From Liolophura sinensis (lineage: Eukaryota > Mollusca > Polyplacophora > Chitonida > Chitonidae): 64,000 bases of DNA. The translations under genes and the position numbers were made by a program. The DNA is taken from positions 80,382,028 to 80,446,027 of the forward strand of contig NC_088295.1 in NCBI RefSeq assembly GCF_032854445.1, given 5' to 3'. Below, one piece after another: positions 36,701-51,700 of this stretch (the stretch's first letter is position 1; every line of letters starts with the position of its first letter). The notes under the pieces were generated by a model that saw nothing but the letters and a program-made list of their open reading frames with translations, ran no database searches and was not told the DNA's origin.

Positions 36701-39700
36701 CCATAGCGACCTTCCAGCATTTGTATCAAATCCACGTATACATCAGACTGTCTTTCCTCATGGCAAAGCCAAATTAATCTCCGGATTTTATGAGCTGGGA
36801 AATAAAGAGCATTTGGAGAAGTATTGTGGCTGTCAATGTCACTCCCGAGAGGGGCAACAGCAATATCCTCAAATGCTTTTTTCATGTCTTTTCAAATATT
36901 CACAAGTCTGGTGAACAGGTCCACAAGGGGAATGGTCAAAGCCTTGGGCAAAAGATGGACTAATCGTTTTAACCAATCATTTGACAAACACAAGACCTTT
37001 GCTCAACTGCCAGATAGCAGCCCGTTGTGGGGTATTTTTGGCAATATTGTAAATCATAGTAATCTCACAGCAATATATAGATCTAAAACTTGCTGTGTAA
37101 AAGCATTGTTGTCAACCTCCCCTAAAAAAAAATCTGTCCCATATGAAAGGATCATTGCATTCATAGCAAATCTGTTTCCTGTTTGCTCTCTGTGTTGTTC
37201 ACATGTACAGTTAACAGTTAATTTAGTGGATTAGTGTTTAATGCCATGAAGAAGTTTTCACTTATATGACAAGTCAGAATAATTTGTGGAAACCAGAGAT
37301 CCTGGAGTAAATCAACTGACTTTCGCCAGGTAAATGTACATGAGTGTATCTGAAACACTGCCACACTTAAAGATACAGTTAAAGCTGTTATAACTGCATT
37401 TAAAGTCAGTATTTTATAAACTGTGGAATGAATGTCTTGCAGCACAGTGTCTCTGCCTGGATGCTTACATTTTAAAAATGTTGGGTAATGTCAGCACACA
37501 TAAAAAAATAAGCCTGTGCCAATGCCTTCATAAGCCAAGCAATGACTTCATAAAAAGTAATGAGTCACATAAATGTACACTGCTTGACAAATGTAGAAGA
37601 GTAGAAACCCCAACTGTTATTTAAAAGAACAAAAAAGCGAGCAGTGATAATGCTATCACCAAAAATTAACTCTTGCCCTCATTAAAGAAAAGCTAAGCTA
37701 TTCTACCAGGAAAATATACAAATTGTAGATGTTTGTCTTTATTGAAATTCTGAGAAGAACTGTACTTCACAAAAATTATGAGGCATTGGTACAAATAAAT
37801 TGCAAAAGTGTACAAAATTTCTCACATTTCTGACATATTTGCAGATTAATGAGCCCAAACATTTTCATTAATTACACCAAACTGATAATTATTTCCTGGC
37901 CTGTGAATCTAAAATTTAATACTGTAAATTGATATTTTCCGTTATCATGTGAATGCCATCTACCGCCTGCTAATGTAATGACTGGCACATCACCTACATA
38001 GATGTATACCTGCACCACTTTTATTACCTGTGCCAGAACACGCACAAGGTAAACTTGATTACATTACCTCCACAACGCTGCCAGGCATTTACCATGTTTT
38101 TATCCAGGTTGATCATTGTTAATTAAGTTATCTGCTATTCATATCAGCTCACCTGTTCCCTAGGGACAGGTAGAAGTTGGTGCACAGGTAATTTTCTCAT
38201 CAATTACCTACTGATTGCAACTGAAATGAACATCCCTCCACCTCAGGACAAGGCCTCGACATGGGCGGTGACAATAATAATTTATTAAGCATGACATCGG
38301 TACTGTCCATTGCCAGCCAATATTGTCAGGTACATTGCTTCACTACATAGCCAGGTGGGTTTCATTACATTAGTCTTAATGAGATCTGCCTAGGTAAATT
38401 GCATTGTTCACACTGCTTCAAACAGCCATATCCCCAGGTATCAAACCCAATCAAGCTGTTTAACATGCATGTACATGCACTAGTAATGAGATTATTCTGA
38501 AGGACAATGTACAAACAACCCTGATGACAATGTGCATCACCAATAAAGCTCTCGACTTATTACTTAATAGATGCAACATGAGAAGTTGGACAGTCCACTG
38601 AGGCTAAGTGACACCTGACAGTATTGTCACAGAGTGAGGGAAGCAGGCAGCTTTCACCTAAATGATAGCTACATTCACAGGCCACAGTATTTCTTGAGGA
38701 CTCGACTTGTGCAGCTGATCGAGAAGCATGAATGATTTATACCAGTCGCACGGCAGAGGTGCGCCCCAGAGCTATCCCCTTCCACAACGCCTTTATGTGG
38801 GCGCAGAGTCTCACGCAGCAGTTTTCATGTTTCCTTTAATCAAGGTGTAGCTGATCCCTATGTGTTCAGTGAGGCTGAAAACAACCAAAAGGATTAGCCA
38901 GGTTTTTATGGCTTCCCCAGCTATTTGCCACACCTCAGTTGTCTCACTATGTGGCTATAACTGTTCAGGTAACAAACCTATACCACTTATCTGTATCCAA
39001 CAAGCTAGGTTTTGTACACTAGACAATGGCCCAATGCTTGGATAATGGGCAGGCACTTCGTTCACCAGATCTATAGGCTTTTGCTCACCTCTTCCTCACA
39101 TCATTGTTCGCACTGAATCTTTGGCCATTGCTAATAGCATTATCACTCTTATCATCCTCAACCACATTCTCCAAGAAAATGGTGTAAAACTGTTGTTACT
39201 GCAAAATGATTCCCACATGTTTACACATAAAGTGTGCATGAATGGAGGGAGGAACAGCTAAAAACACATGAATGTACAGGTTAAGGGGAAGGGTTTCTGA
39301 TTTGATTTCTATTGGTATATCCTACATGTGATGAGCTGGAGTTATGAAAATGGTGATATTCATAGCTGGACAGAAATATTTGTCACACAGGGCGACTGTC
39401 TAGCTAGAAATGTGATTGGAAGGCATGTGTGCAATCTGGTCTGGCGAGTCTTTGACAAACACGACAGTCTGCCAATGACACAAAGCTTTCTTGATGAGTC
39501 ACACCGATCCAAAGACATCAACTTGTGGCCACTAACATCATCTTAGCAGCTCCGAAACAAGGTATTATGTCCTGCTTAAACCCAGAGCCATTCATTACGG
39601 CACGTCATAAGAGTGGCGCAGGTAATGACATTTCGCAGAGGTGACCTGAACGTCTTGTGAGGGAAAGACGGGGAAATGATTGATATGATCCACTGACAGA

Positions 39701-42700
39701 GCCAGTCGCTTTTGACAGACAACGCTATAAACAAATAATCCTATTGTGTCAAAATTTCCCAAGCACCAATATTAATCGCTCCAGTATCCAGTTACTTCAA
39801 TAAGAATACTGCATTAGATTAGCCAGCAACACGGCCCAAACACCATCTCTCAAATCAGCTGCCACTCTCCCCTTCTACCAGCCAGATTAATCGAGAAAAT
39901 ATATTTGCATCCAGAATAAATGACCTATCAAATATTACATGTGGTCAAATCATTCGTATTGCAAAAGTGTGGGAAAGCATAGACAATGGACGCTACCAGT
40001 GGTGTGTGGGCTGTCATGTTCACATAGACATCCAGAAAAACAGTTCAGTTCTCTCTGCTCTGACCATCGCTGTTCCCAAGAGCCTGAGTGAAGCGGAAAT
40101 GACCAGAAGTGGCCATGTTCAGGTGATCAGTGGCACTCCCACTGGAGGAAACGTTGTGGTCGAGAGGAAATAGTCAATGACATCAATCTTCACAGTTTCC
40201 AGTTGTTCCATTATCACTCTTCACACCAGGACTTAAAGATTTTGTCACCATCTGGAGAAACCAAACTGTACAGTTTACATGATGTTCCCCTTACACACAT
40301 ATTAGATAATCATAACTTAATACTAAATTCGTACACAAGATGAAAGCAGCAAAAATTCTTCTCTGAAATATCTGTTGCCTTCATAAGTTTTTCCTTGCAC
40401 TCAAGACAAAGCCATGTTTCCTGATGTGACATGGCTCAAACCTAATCAGTCAAACATAACTCGTGTGCATCCATCTGTCCTAAGCCCTCCTCATCTGCCA
40501 TCCTTTTGTAATTCTGTTTCTTAATTAGGTACACCAGGACAACCTGTCCAATACAGTCATGACAGAAGCTCCCTCAACACGCCTTGTTTTCTACTCTTTT
40601 TTTTTTTTTTTTTTTGAACCCATGAGAAGCATCCTCCTGAATTCTAATGATTCCATGTCCTTTGGTCCTCAGAAGCACACCTTCCTGTCTGAGCATTGAT
40701 TGCATTTTGAGAAGTGCAAATAGAACCAGGAAAACTCTTACATGGTTATATGTCCACAGACATGGCCACGCATAACTAATAAGTCAGCCACTAACGAAGA
40801 TGTAGGAGGCCAGAGAGCTTGTAAGACCAATGATAACATTACACAAACCTCTCGACAGATGAGATGTTAAGCCAGGGATTAGTGCACAGGTAATAACATG
40901 GTTTCCTCACCGGTCCTCAACTACAAAGTCATCAGTGGAGATAGGTGAGCAAACACACCCAACCACTCCATGGCACAATCTCTGGGGCTTCTATTCATAA
41001 AGCATATCATCAAATCTGAGCGACCATGTAATACTACACTGCCTTTGCAAATGAAAGCGGAAAACTGCAAGTTACCTGACAATTTGTTATTTTCAATTAA
41101 TCTCCTCACCTAGAGTCAATATAATTATGAAGGTAAAACGGATGAAGTCTTAGGAGTGACATGTACAATAAGCTGCACTGTTAAAATCAGTAACAACAAA
41201 ATTTAAGGTAAGAATAGAGAACCTAGAGTGTACCAACCAGATTGTATTCAGTGGATACCTGTAGCATAAACAGCATCACATCTTACCAGAGACACCACTG
41301 CACAAAGTGCAGTGAATTTACATGTGACTGGAAGATCTCTTAATACAGTTTGTGTAGGTCATCCTCATAAGCCTAAATCACAAACTTGCAAAATGAACCA
41401 ATATAAGCAAAGAAAAATATCTCAGCCTTCTCAGCTAGGGTAATCAATACAAAATATGTGAGCACACATCAATAGGCACAATCAGCTCCCTACATTCAGC
41501 CAATGGCTATTCCCTTCTTAGTATTCCACAAACATTTGGCCCAGGGAAGACCTTTAGCAATTTTACCTATTCTGCTCTTGATGATGACTCGACTGTCAAT
41601 ACTGGTGCCACAAAAAAAAGGAGGTCTACCAAAATTACTGACGCACAAGACTAGCAGACTCACCAGGAGCTAACATCTCTGTTATTTATGACAGACATCC
41701 TCTGGGAAAAACATATTTACCAAATACTGACCTCCAACACATTCCCAGCAAAATGATGTAAGGAAACTGAGGGGATATATAAGGGATATGAAGTTGTCAA
41801 AAGCTAATGCAGAGATTAAGTGAGTTATCTGATTGATCACCTCCTGACAAACAGTTCTGATTTGATTTTCTGGCATGCGTATTTGTGCTCCAATGTAATG
41901 GGCACACTGTATGGGTTTCACCTGTGCACCTAATCCAGGAAACCTTCCAAGGTACCAGCCTGCCAATCTGCTCCCATGATTAGACAGCTAACCTCCCCTC
42001 TAACCACAAAAACAAATTACCTGGCTACACAAAATGTCATTAACAGCCTTCTTTTTCTCCACATACCCTGCATATTGGGGACAGGATCATGGCGGGCTAA
42101 CTACTGTTTATCCCAAGTTAATGTGATGTAAAAGGTGGATATTGTCTGTATACCTTGATGGAAGGAAGCCATGTGAAGTCTGATAGCGTCACCCAACCCA
42201 CCATCTTGTGTTTAATCTGTGGAAACCAGATGCACAAATGAATGCTCTGTCTGCACAATGACCACGTGTACTGAATATAACTTTCCTGAACTTTGTCAGG
42301 CACGCTGTTTGAAAATGTCACACAGCGTGGGATTACATGACCTACTCTAACACTAATCAATGCCTAACCTGGGAAACTTTTAATTCTGAATTCTAAGATA
42401 AAGTAAGATACATGAATGGACAGATGACAGATGAGAACTTGTTTTTCCTTAATGTTTCTAGTTTTCCACCAGGGGGCATTTCTGTCTAAGCACTTCTGAG
42501 CTAGCTTTGATTGCACATAGGTGGTACATCCTAAGGAGACGATCACGGAGTTGACATCAAAGGCCAATCACCTTGAGCCAAGGAAAATAGAGGGGCTAAT
42601 TTTAACAGTAAATTTTCTCACATCTGTTCGAGGCTAGCACCTTACACACAACTCTCTAACTCTCTCTCATTCCACAATTAAATCCCCAGCGCTAAAGTGC

Positions 42701-45700
42701 AGTATAGAAGATTGGTTATCCCTGATATTTATCTTTGAAGAAATGGAATATTGATTTTATAAGGACAGATGCACAGTAATATTTTATTGGCCATTGTCAA
42801 AGGTAGACCAAGTAAAAGTCTCGCTGATTATCTGTCTGTGGACTGTCCACTGAGCAAGAAAATTGCTGCTTTGTTCTGGTTAATTCAACACTTACAGGTA
42901 AACAGCCACTCCAGGGATGTGTGATTAATAGGATAAAACACCACCTGGCTATCCTTGAAGTCACACAGGAACAAGAACACACCAATTGTACTCTCACCAT
43001 CACCTATAAACAGGGACAGCCTGCTGACTGTCGCATCTTGATGAGAAAATTATGTAAATGATGGGGAATACTATAGTTAACCCTCATCAGCCTGCTATTC
43101 GTTGCCTGTAATTATGGTTAATCCCATAGTGTCCTTGGAAGTGTTGACAAAGACAACTGCTGGGTCTTACAGAAAGCTCTTCTCCCCAATACAATAGGTA
43201 GTTGTGGTCTAAATAGAGTGAACAGCCAGGTGAAGAGACTGCACGTGTAGCAAACAGCCTGAGGCAGCTTCTCATCCTAAAACAGTATCTTACTGCTACA
43301 TGTGTCTTCACCATACATGAAGACTCATCTAGCAATAAAGATGAAACAGAAGCAGAAAAAAGTGCCACAAGTTGGATTTCTCTTTCAATGATGGAAAGGC
43401 ACCTACCTGAAATTTATACTTAATCTAACAGTTCCTTCTATGATTTAATACCTATGTGTCCCAAAGTTGAATTTTTTTGTAACTTTAAAGAATGACAGAG
43501 GCATGCAGTGAAGTTTTGTGAAACAGATAAGATCAATTATTTTACTATTGAAAAGCAACAAGCATGTACATACCCTGAAGTTTGCAAACACAGGCATGAC
43601 TGTTAACATAGAATTAAACAGATTTTTCTTGAGACAGCAAAATATTTAAATTTGCTGTTGCAAATTGCACAACCTGATTAAAATCAGAGCAATTAAAATC
43701 TCAGCCTAGAGATGCCTAGAACCAACTGAAGACACAATTATCTTCCAATGCCAAATGTATTATCTGTGACCTTACCTACGAATATGGTGTATATTTGAGT
43801 GGAAATTACAAACATCCCAAATATACCTGGAATTAACAGAAAACCATCCCACAAAATAATTGCTTAAAATGCCATGTCCACTGGCCTTGATATTCTTTAC
43901 AATATTTTAACAACTTTATATGACTGTCAAAATGGCCATGGAAAATAATTTTCTGTTTCATTTTTTTTTATTTTCACTGAGCAACAGTGTCCAAGATAGA
44001 CCAAGTACTTTACTTAACTTATTCACACATTCAGTACCTCACCTTCTTTGGATATATACGCTATACGGTTCTCATATAAATGATATGCTTTTTAAGGAAA
44101 CATTAAATTTCTGAAATGAACCCAGATCTTTCTAAACAAAGTACACTGAAAATTGTGATAAATATATTAGTTTTGACTTAAAGTGAACACAAAGGTCCAA
44201 GATATCATATAGAAAAGGAATTCTGTATACAAGTGAAGAAAAGATTAATAGATCTGTTGATATAGCTGCGTTGTGTGATAAGCTAAGGCAATCCCATGCA
44301 GACTAGGCACTGAATCAGACGCCAAATCTGCACACGATCAGAACATTCACAGAACAGGTGTGGCCGCCATTTCCTCTCAACCTGTACCATTGACATCAAA
44401 TGCTACTTTCTTCCAGTTTTGGAAGGCGGATTAGTCCATGCCAAAAATCTATATATTGATGATGGACGTTGGGTCTCCTTGCCTTCTCCAGCCCTAATGC
44501 ACATAGCTACAGTCGATGAACGTCTCTTCGTATCCTTCCCGAAAAAAACAGCATCCCTGATACAGTGAGAGGCTCGAGCAACAAAAGCCCTCTTACAGTT
44601 TTGATTTCTACGCTGAACAATTATGACTTAGAAAACTGAATAAGTGCCTGATTAAATTGAAGCAGTGGATTTGGCCACAACATGGTTGGTCATTTCCTCC
44701 TATGTGTCCATCTTCACATTTTGCTGTCACTTGACAAAGCCTTGCGGCCTGAGATCAAGAGAAACATCTATTGTATACCAGTCTTAATTGAATTTGTAAC
44801 ACCATACAATATTCACAATTGGAGAACTGCTGTTTCCATGGTGACTGAATTTCACCAGCCTACCAGATAGCCTACAGCATGTATGTAGCTGTGTATATTC
44901 AGCACTCTGCCTAAATAACACTTGTCTAAACGTGTTATGAGGAATATCAAACTTCTGTTTTCATCCAGCTCACTTATACATGAATAACAGTCAGCTCTGT
45001 GTCTTCTTTGCTCCGTCACTCAACGTATTCAATCACAGCCAGCAGAAAAAATGATCTAACAATACTGTTCCACTAGTCTGTTAGCTAATTCCTTAAGTCA
45101 ACAAAAAAACAGAATTGATTCTGTAATGTTAAGGGTATGATGAGTCAGATTCTGCAGCTTCCAACCTTAATAAGCTCATTAGACTACTGTATACCTCTTA
45201 TACTGATGGAGGAGGGATGGCAGCAGATTGGAGGAGTGCTTGCATTATAACACTTTGCCATAACCTATGTCTAAATATCATATTCATACGTGGGTGGGGC
45301 TTATTAAGCAAGTGACGTGAACTAACACCTTGTTTAAGCATCATTATCAAATAAAGCGTATGCATAAGGAGGATAACATGTAAATAACCTACGTATACAG
45401 TACACATATACATTTCTTCCAAGGGATGATCTATTTACATGTACATCAAAGTGATTATTTATAACAAATTGTACCAGAATTTCTGTAAGAAGAGGTGCTT
45501 GTCTCATAGATTGATCGTAAATAAACACAGTGCCTGTGTTGTGGAGCTTATCAACATATCAGATAGATGCAGCCGTCGCCTTCTGTAGCACTGAAACGAG
45601 GAAGAGCATGGACATGTCACCCAATTATGCATTTATGTATGATCTTATCCCTCATGGATACAATAAGTGAGTCCATGACTCACATCCATTGATAAATTCA

Positions 45701-48700
45701 CAGATCTTGCCGACCAACACAATCAACAATTTCTCTTATCAGCACAAGTCTGGGAAAAAGGGAATCAGGGGGTAACCAATGCCACGGTTGAATAATTGAT
45801 AGCAGCACTTATATCTGCGATGGATCATAATAGAATGCCTCCATGGACCCACAAGTCCCTAGTAACGAGGCTCTGTACCAACCTTCCCACACAGACCCCT
45901 CCAACTAATTACATCAGTCACAATCACAACAACCTCCTGTACCTCTACAAACTGACTTATCTCCTCTTAGAAAAAAGTAGTGGAGCATTTTACCCTGGGT
46001 CATTGATACAAAGGCAGTGGGAGCTATCATAGGTGACGCCACTGGTTGTCCATCCAGGGCCTCTCCTCTCGGTCCCTCCTGAATCTGTCCTGGGACATAC
46101 CCACTGTTTGGACACAGTTGTAACCCCACACACTCATTCTCTGCATATTCAAATTCTAATTCAGAAATATTCAGACTGTAATTGTTGGTTGTGTCGGCTA
46201 CAATGGCAGAGCTGCATCTGGACTGTTTGCTCCTCCGATGTTCAGGTTAATAAGTTAACAGATGGCTCAACCAGTCTCGCATCAGACCTCCACCGTTTTG
46301 TGAAATTAATATTTTCTAATTTCCTACTGTATCGCGGGTGTGACAAGTGCCGCATGATACAGCTTAGCAGACCTTTTACCACTGGGTCAGTGATCTACCT
46401 AGTGAAGGCCTCACTGATCTTCGCTCTGACCCTGTATGAAAGGAACCCACCCCACAAGCCTGCCTAACAAACACATGTCCCTAGGCTTTAGGGTGGCACC
46501 AACCACCAATCTGCTCCAACTAGGAGGCACACCCAACACCTAGCTCTAAGATACATATACAAGCATGAAGCCTGTAACTGTTACAGTCTTGCCATCATTA
46601 TCTTGTCTTAAACTTTGTACCTTTTCTTGCTTTCGTACAGGTCAAAAAAAATGATAACTGCTGGAGGCAGTATATTTGAACAACTCATGATATTCTGGAG
46701 ATTATAATATCATACAGAAAGAATAAATGGATGGTTATATGGCTTTACATCACATAAACAATATCACAAGGTTAAAAAAAAATATTTCTGCAATATACAT
46801 GTATTAAAATATCATACGCTTTGATATTTTTGTCCAAAAGACAAAAAAATAATACTGAGCTTACCTATTAGTACTAAACTATGTTAAATTTAAAATATGA
46901 TTTCATAACAAAAATTGTTCTTCTAATTCACAGTTTCATATCTCGTTTCATATATTACTTTTTGTCCTATGAACTTACTCAAATGAAATTGCTTAAATAA
47001 TTATAAAAATAATTTCATGTATGATCAATTTCATCATATAGGATATAATCCAAATGTCAATTTACACATTTACACAAAGTAACATGTTTAATTTAAGGCA
47101 CTGAATGTTATGCAAAAACTGTACAAAGTATTTCTGCATATACATGAATATGTATTGCCAAAATTGGTTAAATCATGAATAAATTAAAAGTTTGTATTTT
47201 GATGTGTATTGTTCATCCAAAAGGTACCTTAAATTATTGATTATTACTATGGATGTTATTCAACTACACTACGAAAAACCATCCCATGAAAAAGCTTTTG
47301 TCTTAAACATAAAACCATAAACAGAGAAGGAAATCCCATGATTTTTTGGATTCTTTTTACCAAATTAACTAACATACTAATTTCTCCTTGAAATCCATTT
47401 GACACCTGGAAACACGTTTCCATTTATCAGACAGCGTTAAGGCTTTGAGACAAACTGATGTTTCTGGTTAAAATGTAAGACTAAGTCCGGGGGTAAGGGG
47501 GCTACAACGTCCATCAAGATTTACTCAGGGACCATCCAATAAAACCTGGCTCATATCAGTCCAAGACGCCAAGTGGCAGAACGGCCACAATATTGTTTTT
47601 GGAGATTGAATCAGATTGTCAGTAAGCCTGTTAAAACTGGGAAGCTGGGTAGGCACCAGCTTACTATCGACCGCACTTGTCACTAAAATCACTTTAACAT
47701 CCCTTAACAAGCTCCCCTTGCACCACACTGGCTATAACCCAGCCATTTTACATTGTTTTGGGCCAAACTTTTAATACGACAAGGAATCAATCTGTAGCCC
47801 ATTTTTTCCATGTGCCAAATTTGGAATTTGAAGCTTAAGAGACTTGATTTTGCTATCAGGTGATATTGCTGTAAGGGAATCAAGGTTCTGATTTAACATG
47901 AAAGTCTTAACTCTGTCCTATCTTAGAAATGGAAAACACTGCCTGCAAGCTTAAGAGCTGCACTTGCAGCAGATGATTGGACTATCACCAATGATGTCAT
48001 GAGCTCAAATCCACCACCTGCTGGTCTGGCTTTTAGTTTGGAGGTTTGTCAGCTAATTGTTTTTCTGTGGGCTCTGCATCGTTTCTTTCACCCATTAACA
48101 TAAACACCCTAATATGAGTAAAATACCCATTAGTTCTCCCTTAAAACACATTTAAATAAATGACATACTCAAATAAATAAATGAAAAAAAAAAACACTCC
48201 ATGCTTATCAGCACATATAAAAGTTTTGAATATCTCCTGGAATAAGTAAGTGAATAGCCTTTCATATACATGTATGTATATACAACAGAGGCCAAGGGAA
48301 CATAATACACTGTAATTCGCCCACCCCCAATTGTCCACACGGATCTTGCACTGCACGTGTATGTCAGTGTCTATATATTTTAACACCTCCAGCAAACACC
48401 TGCCGACGCGTAAAAGTACAGTATGTAAGCTATATAATAACTGGGTACTAGCTAGGCCGTGGCATATGGGTGCAAGACTAGCCCTGAGGGGACTCAAGTC
48501 GCGTTCCTCTGACATTGTCTTATTCTGCCTTCATTAGGCCACTGTGTGCCCAAGGTGCGCTGTCAAGTCGATGCCACGTGTGATTTTTCTCACTTGCGGC
48601 TTTATGTTATCAGTGTTCATTGTTGCTGGACTGAAGAGAAATCCCTCACATATTACATTTTCTTCCGTGTAAGTCCCCGCAACAAAGACCTTTTCCTCCT

Positions 48701-51700
48701 GTGGTGCCCATTGAAGTAACTGGCACATTGGGTCACTCTCTCTGCCCCCGTATAATTTTCACAGCATGATCCAGTCATGTGAAGATTATTTCCCTGGCTG
48801 CTGCCTCCTTACAGGCTTCAGGTTTACAGCCCACATCACAAAGGACCTGTTCTTTTATCTCCCTGAAACTAAGCCTAATAGGTGAACACCCCAACATAAC
48901 ATTTGGACTCAGGGTTAGGACGGGCTCTGTGTACATGATAAAACCCAAGAATCCATCCCCTATTAAAGTCTCACCTCTCAAAATCTTGAAACATCACAAT
49001 GACATGATGCATTTATCAGCCTACATAAAATCTATGTTGTATATTTGTGAATTTCTACATGTATATATACATGTATGACACTTTGCCAACCGCATGTATG
49101 ACTACCTTAAATACATACATGTATGCATAAACAGTGCATGCATACCGCTACCGTACAGATTTTTGCTGGTGTTTAATTTCTGCCAAAAGGCTCTGTAATT
49201 TCCAGCAATAAAATATTATCTGCACAATTGTCATGTACATGACCATAGCTCTGGGCGTTCTACCAGATAAGGCCTCCATATCGAAATAACTCAATAATAC
49301 AGTCTATGATAGTATGTGATCTGACAAAGACTAATGACCAGTCACATAATGAGTGTATTTACCTGCCTCATTATCTTATTTACCTGTTAATTAGTGTAGG
49401 AAACAGGGAGAATTACCTCCGACACATATTGTTTGTTAATGACTATCTGAGCAATTAAAGTCAGCCTGTACATTTCCCTATCTTTACCTCTGGTATTTGC
49501 CTGCCATTTATCTAGGTGAGGTTTACAGGCAGGTGTGTCCTATCTTCATTATGTACACACTAGGTGTATAAAATGTGCAAATATACCATGTAGGTCTGCT
49601 ACACAATTATCATATAATCATCATCTAGGTACTTCCATTTTTAATTTACACATGTTGCTGTAGATGTCTGGAAAGTCTGGTCACATCTAAGACAGAAAAA
49701 AAAAAATAAAAAACAATAGCTTTCTGAACATCATGCAGTCCTGTTGCAGAAAACTTATCAGAGTATGAGGCCTGGCTGTAATAGTATTGACACTGTCATT
49801 AAGCAGCTGGACAATGAGGTTACAGGCTCAAATACAGCTTTCGCTGGCAGCACTGCAGCTTAGAGTCAGGAAATTTGTCAGGTAGGCCTATACGGCTAAG
49901 GGTGATGGTTTACTATGGGCACTCTGTTTTCCTTCACCCATCAACCCTAACTGATATAAGTCATATCCGTCAGGCAGGCCTACATGGCTAAGGGTGGTGG
50001 TTTACTATAGGCACTCTGTTTTCCTTCACCCATCAATCTAACTGATCTACATCAAATGTGTCAGGTAGGCCTATATGGCTAAGGGTGGTGGTTTACTATG
50101 GGCACTCTGTTTTCTCTCACCCATCAACCCTAACTGATGCATGTCATATCCGTCAGGCTAAGGGTGGTGGTTTACTATGGGCACTCTGTTTTCCTTCACC
50201 CATTGTTTTCCTTCACCCATCAATCTAACTGATCTACATCAAATGTGTCAGGTAGGCCTATATGGCTAAGGGTGGTGGTTTACTATAGGCACTCTGTTTT
50301 TCTTCACCCATCAACCTAACTGATCTACATCATATCCATGAAAACTTCGTAAGTACAGGGTTAAACACAAATCAAATAAATAAATTGACTTTAGAACAGT
50401 GTTTGGAACATTTACAGTAATTCAAATATTTGTGTGAACTGGAAAGGGTTTTTTTGTTTTTTTTTTTAACTCATCTCACAAGAAACTGTACACAGGATTG
50501 TTCTGTTTGGAGTTGTAAATATAACTGTAGATAATACAAATTCATTGCTACATGTGTGCATAGCCAAACATGTAATGATACAGTTAGCATATGATAATAA
50601 ATTTCTTTAAGCCTCACTGTTATTCAGTACATCAATGTTACAAACATTAACCCCAAACTACAAGTGGCAAGCCTCAAACTTGCATTTAACTATTTCTCTG
50701 GACAAAAGTTTTGAGGCCCTATAAGGATCTGCCAGTGAAGGCATATATACCTACATACAGTGTCATAGGGGAATTTATTGAGGACAATATGTTTAACATA
50801 TGTTTAGTGAGAAGGTATGTTATTTGTGGTACAGCCTTCCAACAACCTGCAAAAACATAGGTAAATATGTTTGTAGAACAATGGGAAAATATTTGTCTTT
50901 CAAGCAATGGAATTTTGTGGGTGCTGAAATGGATCAAGTGACTGGAGTATGTGTTTATCTGGGTATTTTTATCCTCATCTAGTCCAGGTAAACCAATGAA
51001 CTGCACATGTGTGATGACAGTGCCACAAATTCCCAAGAATTAAGCTAGGGTTTGAGACAAGTTTTACGTCTCAGCCTAAGTTAGATGCACAATGTCACTG
51101 TCTACACACATTATAATGTGGGCCACATATTATAATTTGGGCACACTGGACAAGTTCCCTTGAAAGTTTGAGCGTATCTAAGATTGTAAGTTGAGAACAT
51201 TTGCACAAGAAATCATACGAAATCACAGTTAACTGTTTCTTAATTTCAGTGGTATATTTTTAACAACAAACTAGAATGCTTTTACTTTGCTTTTGAATTC
51301 ACAAATAGTGATATGACACTTGACAGGGATGCCTAGGTTAGCATTATTAAGGCAATAGACTCATGCAGCCACCTGTTGCTTAATACGAGACAGTCCATGT
51401 ATAAAGGTGATGTAAGTGGGGTCAGCTGAGAGAGTGCTGACAGACAGACCTGTATACAATGACAGGTAAACAAGTCCTGGTTACACCTCACATCTCAACT
51501 AACGCAGTCACATCCAATCATATGCCTGCATCCATACCTCTAACATAACACACTTCATGCTTCTGAAAACTGATACGAGCAGAGTAAAATCTGAGATGCC
51601 GAACTTGTGTGTAACACTATGTGGACATATCCTGTTTGATACCATTACAGTCGCCGCATTGGATAAGGACTTAGTAGCATGAACCAACCACAGAAATGCA

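Noticed and set aside
39590-39760. PBX/MEIS and Fox-like words as a defined enhancer
   Set aside because: The words are short and common; without conservation or chromatin data this is no more than chance-level suggestion.
40597-40615. Poly-T run as the tail of a processed pseudogene on the minus strand
   Set aside because: No gene-derived body or target-site duplication can be seen next to it.
46033-46467. 144-codon plus-strand open frame in intron 1
   Set aside because: No domain or coding bias seen; length is compatible with chance in 49 kb.
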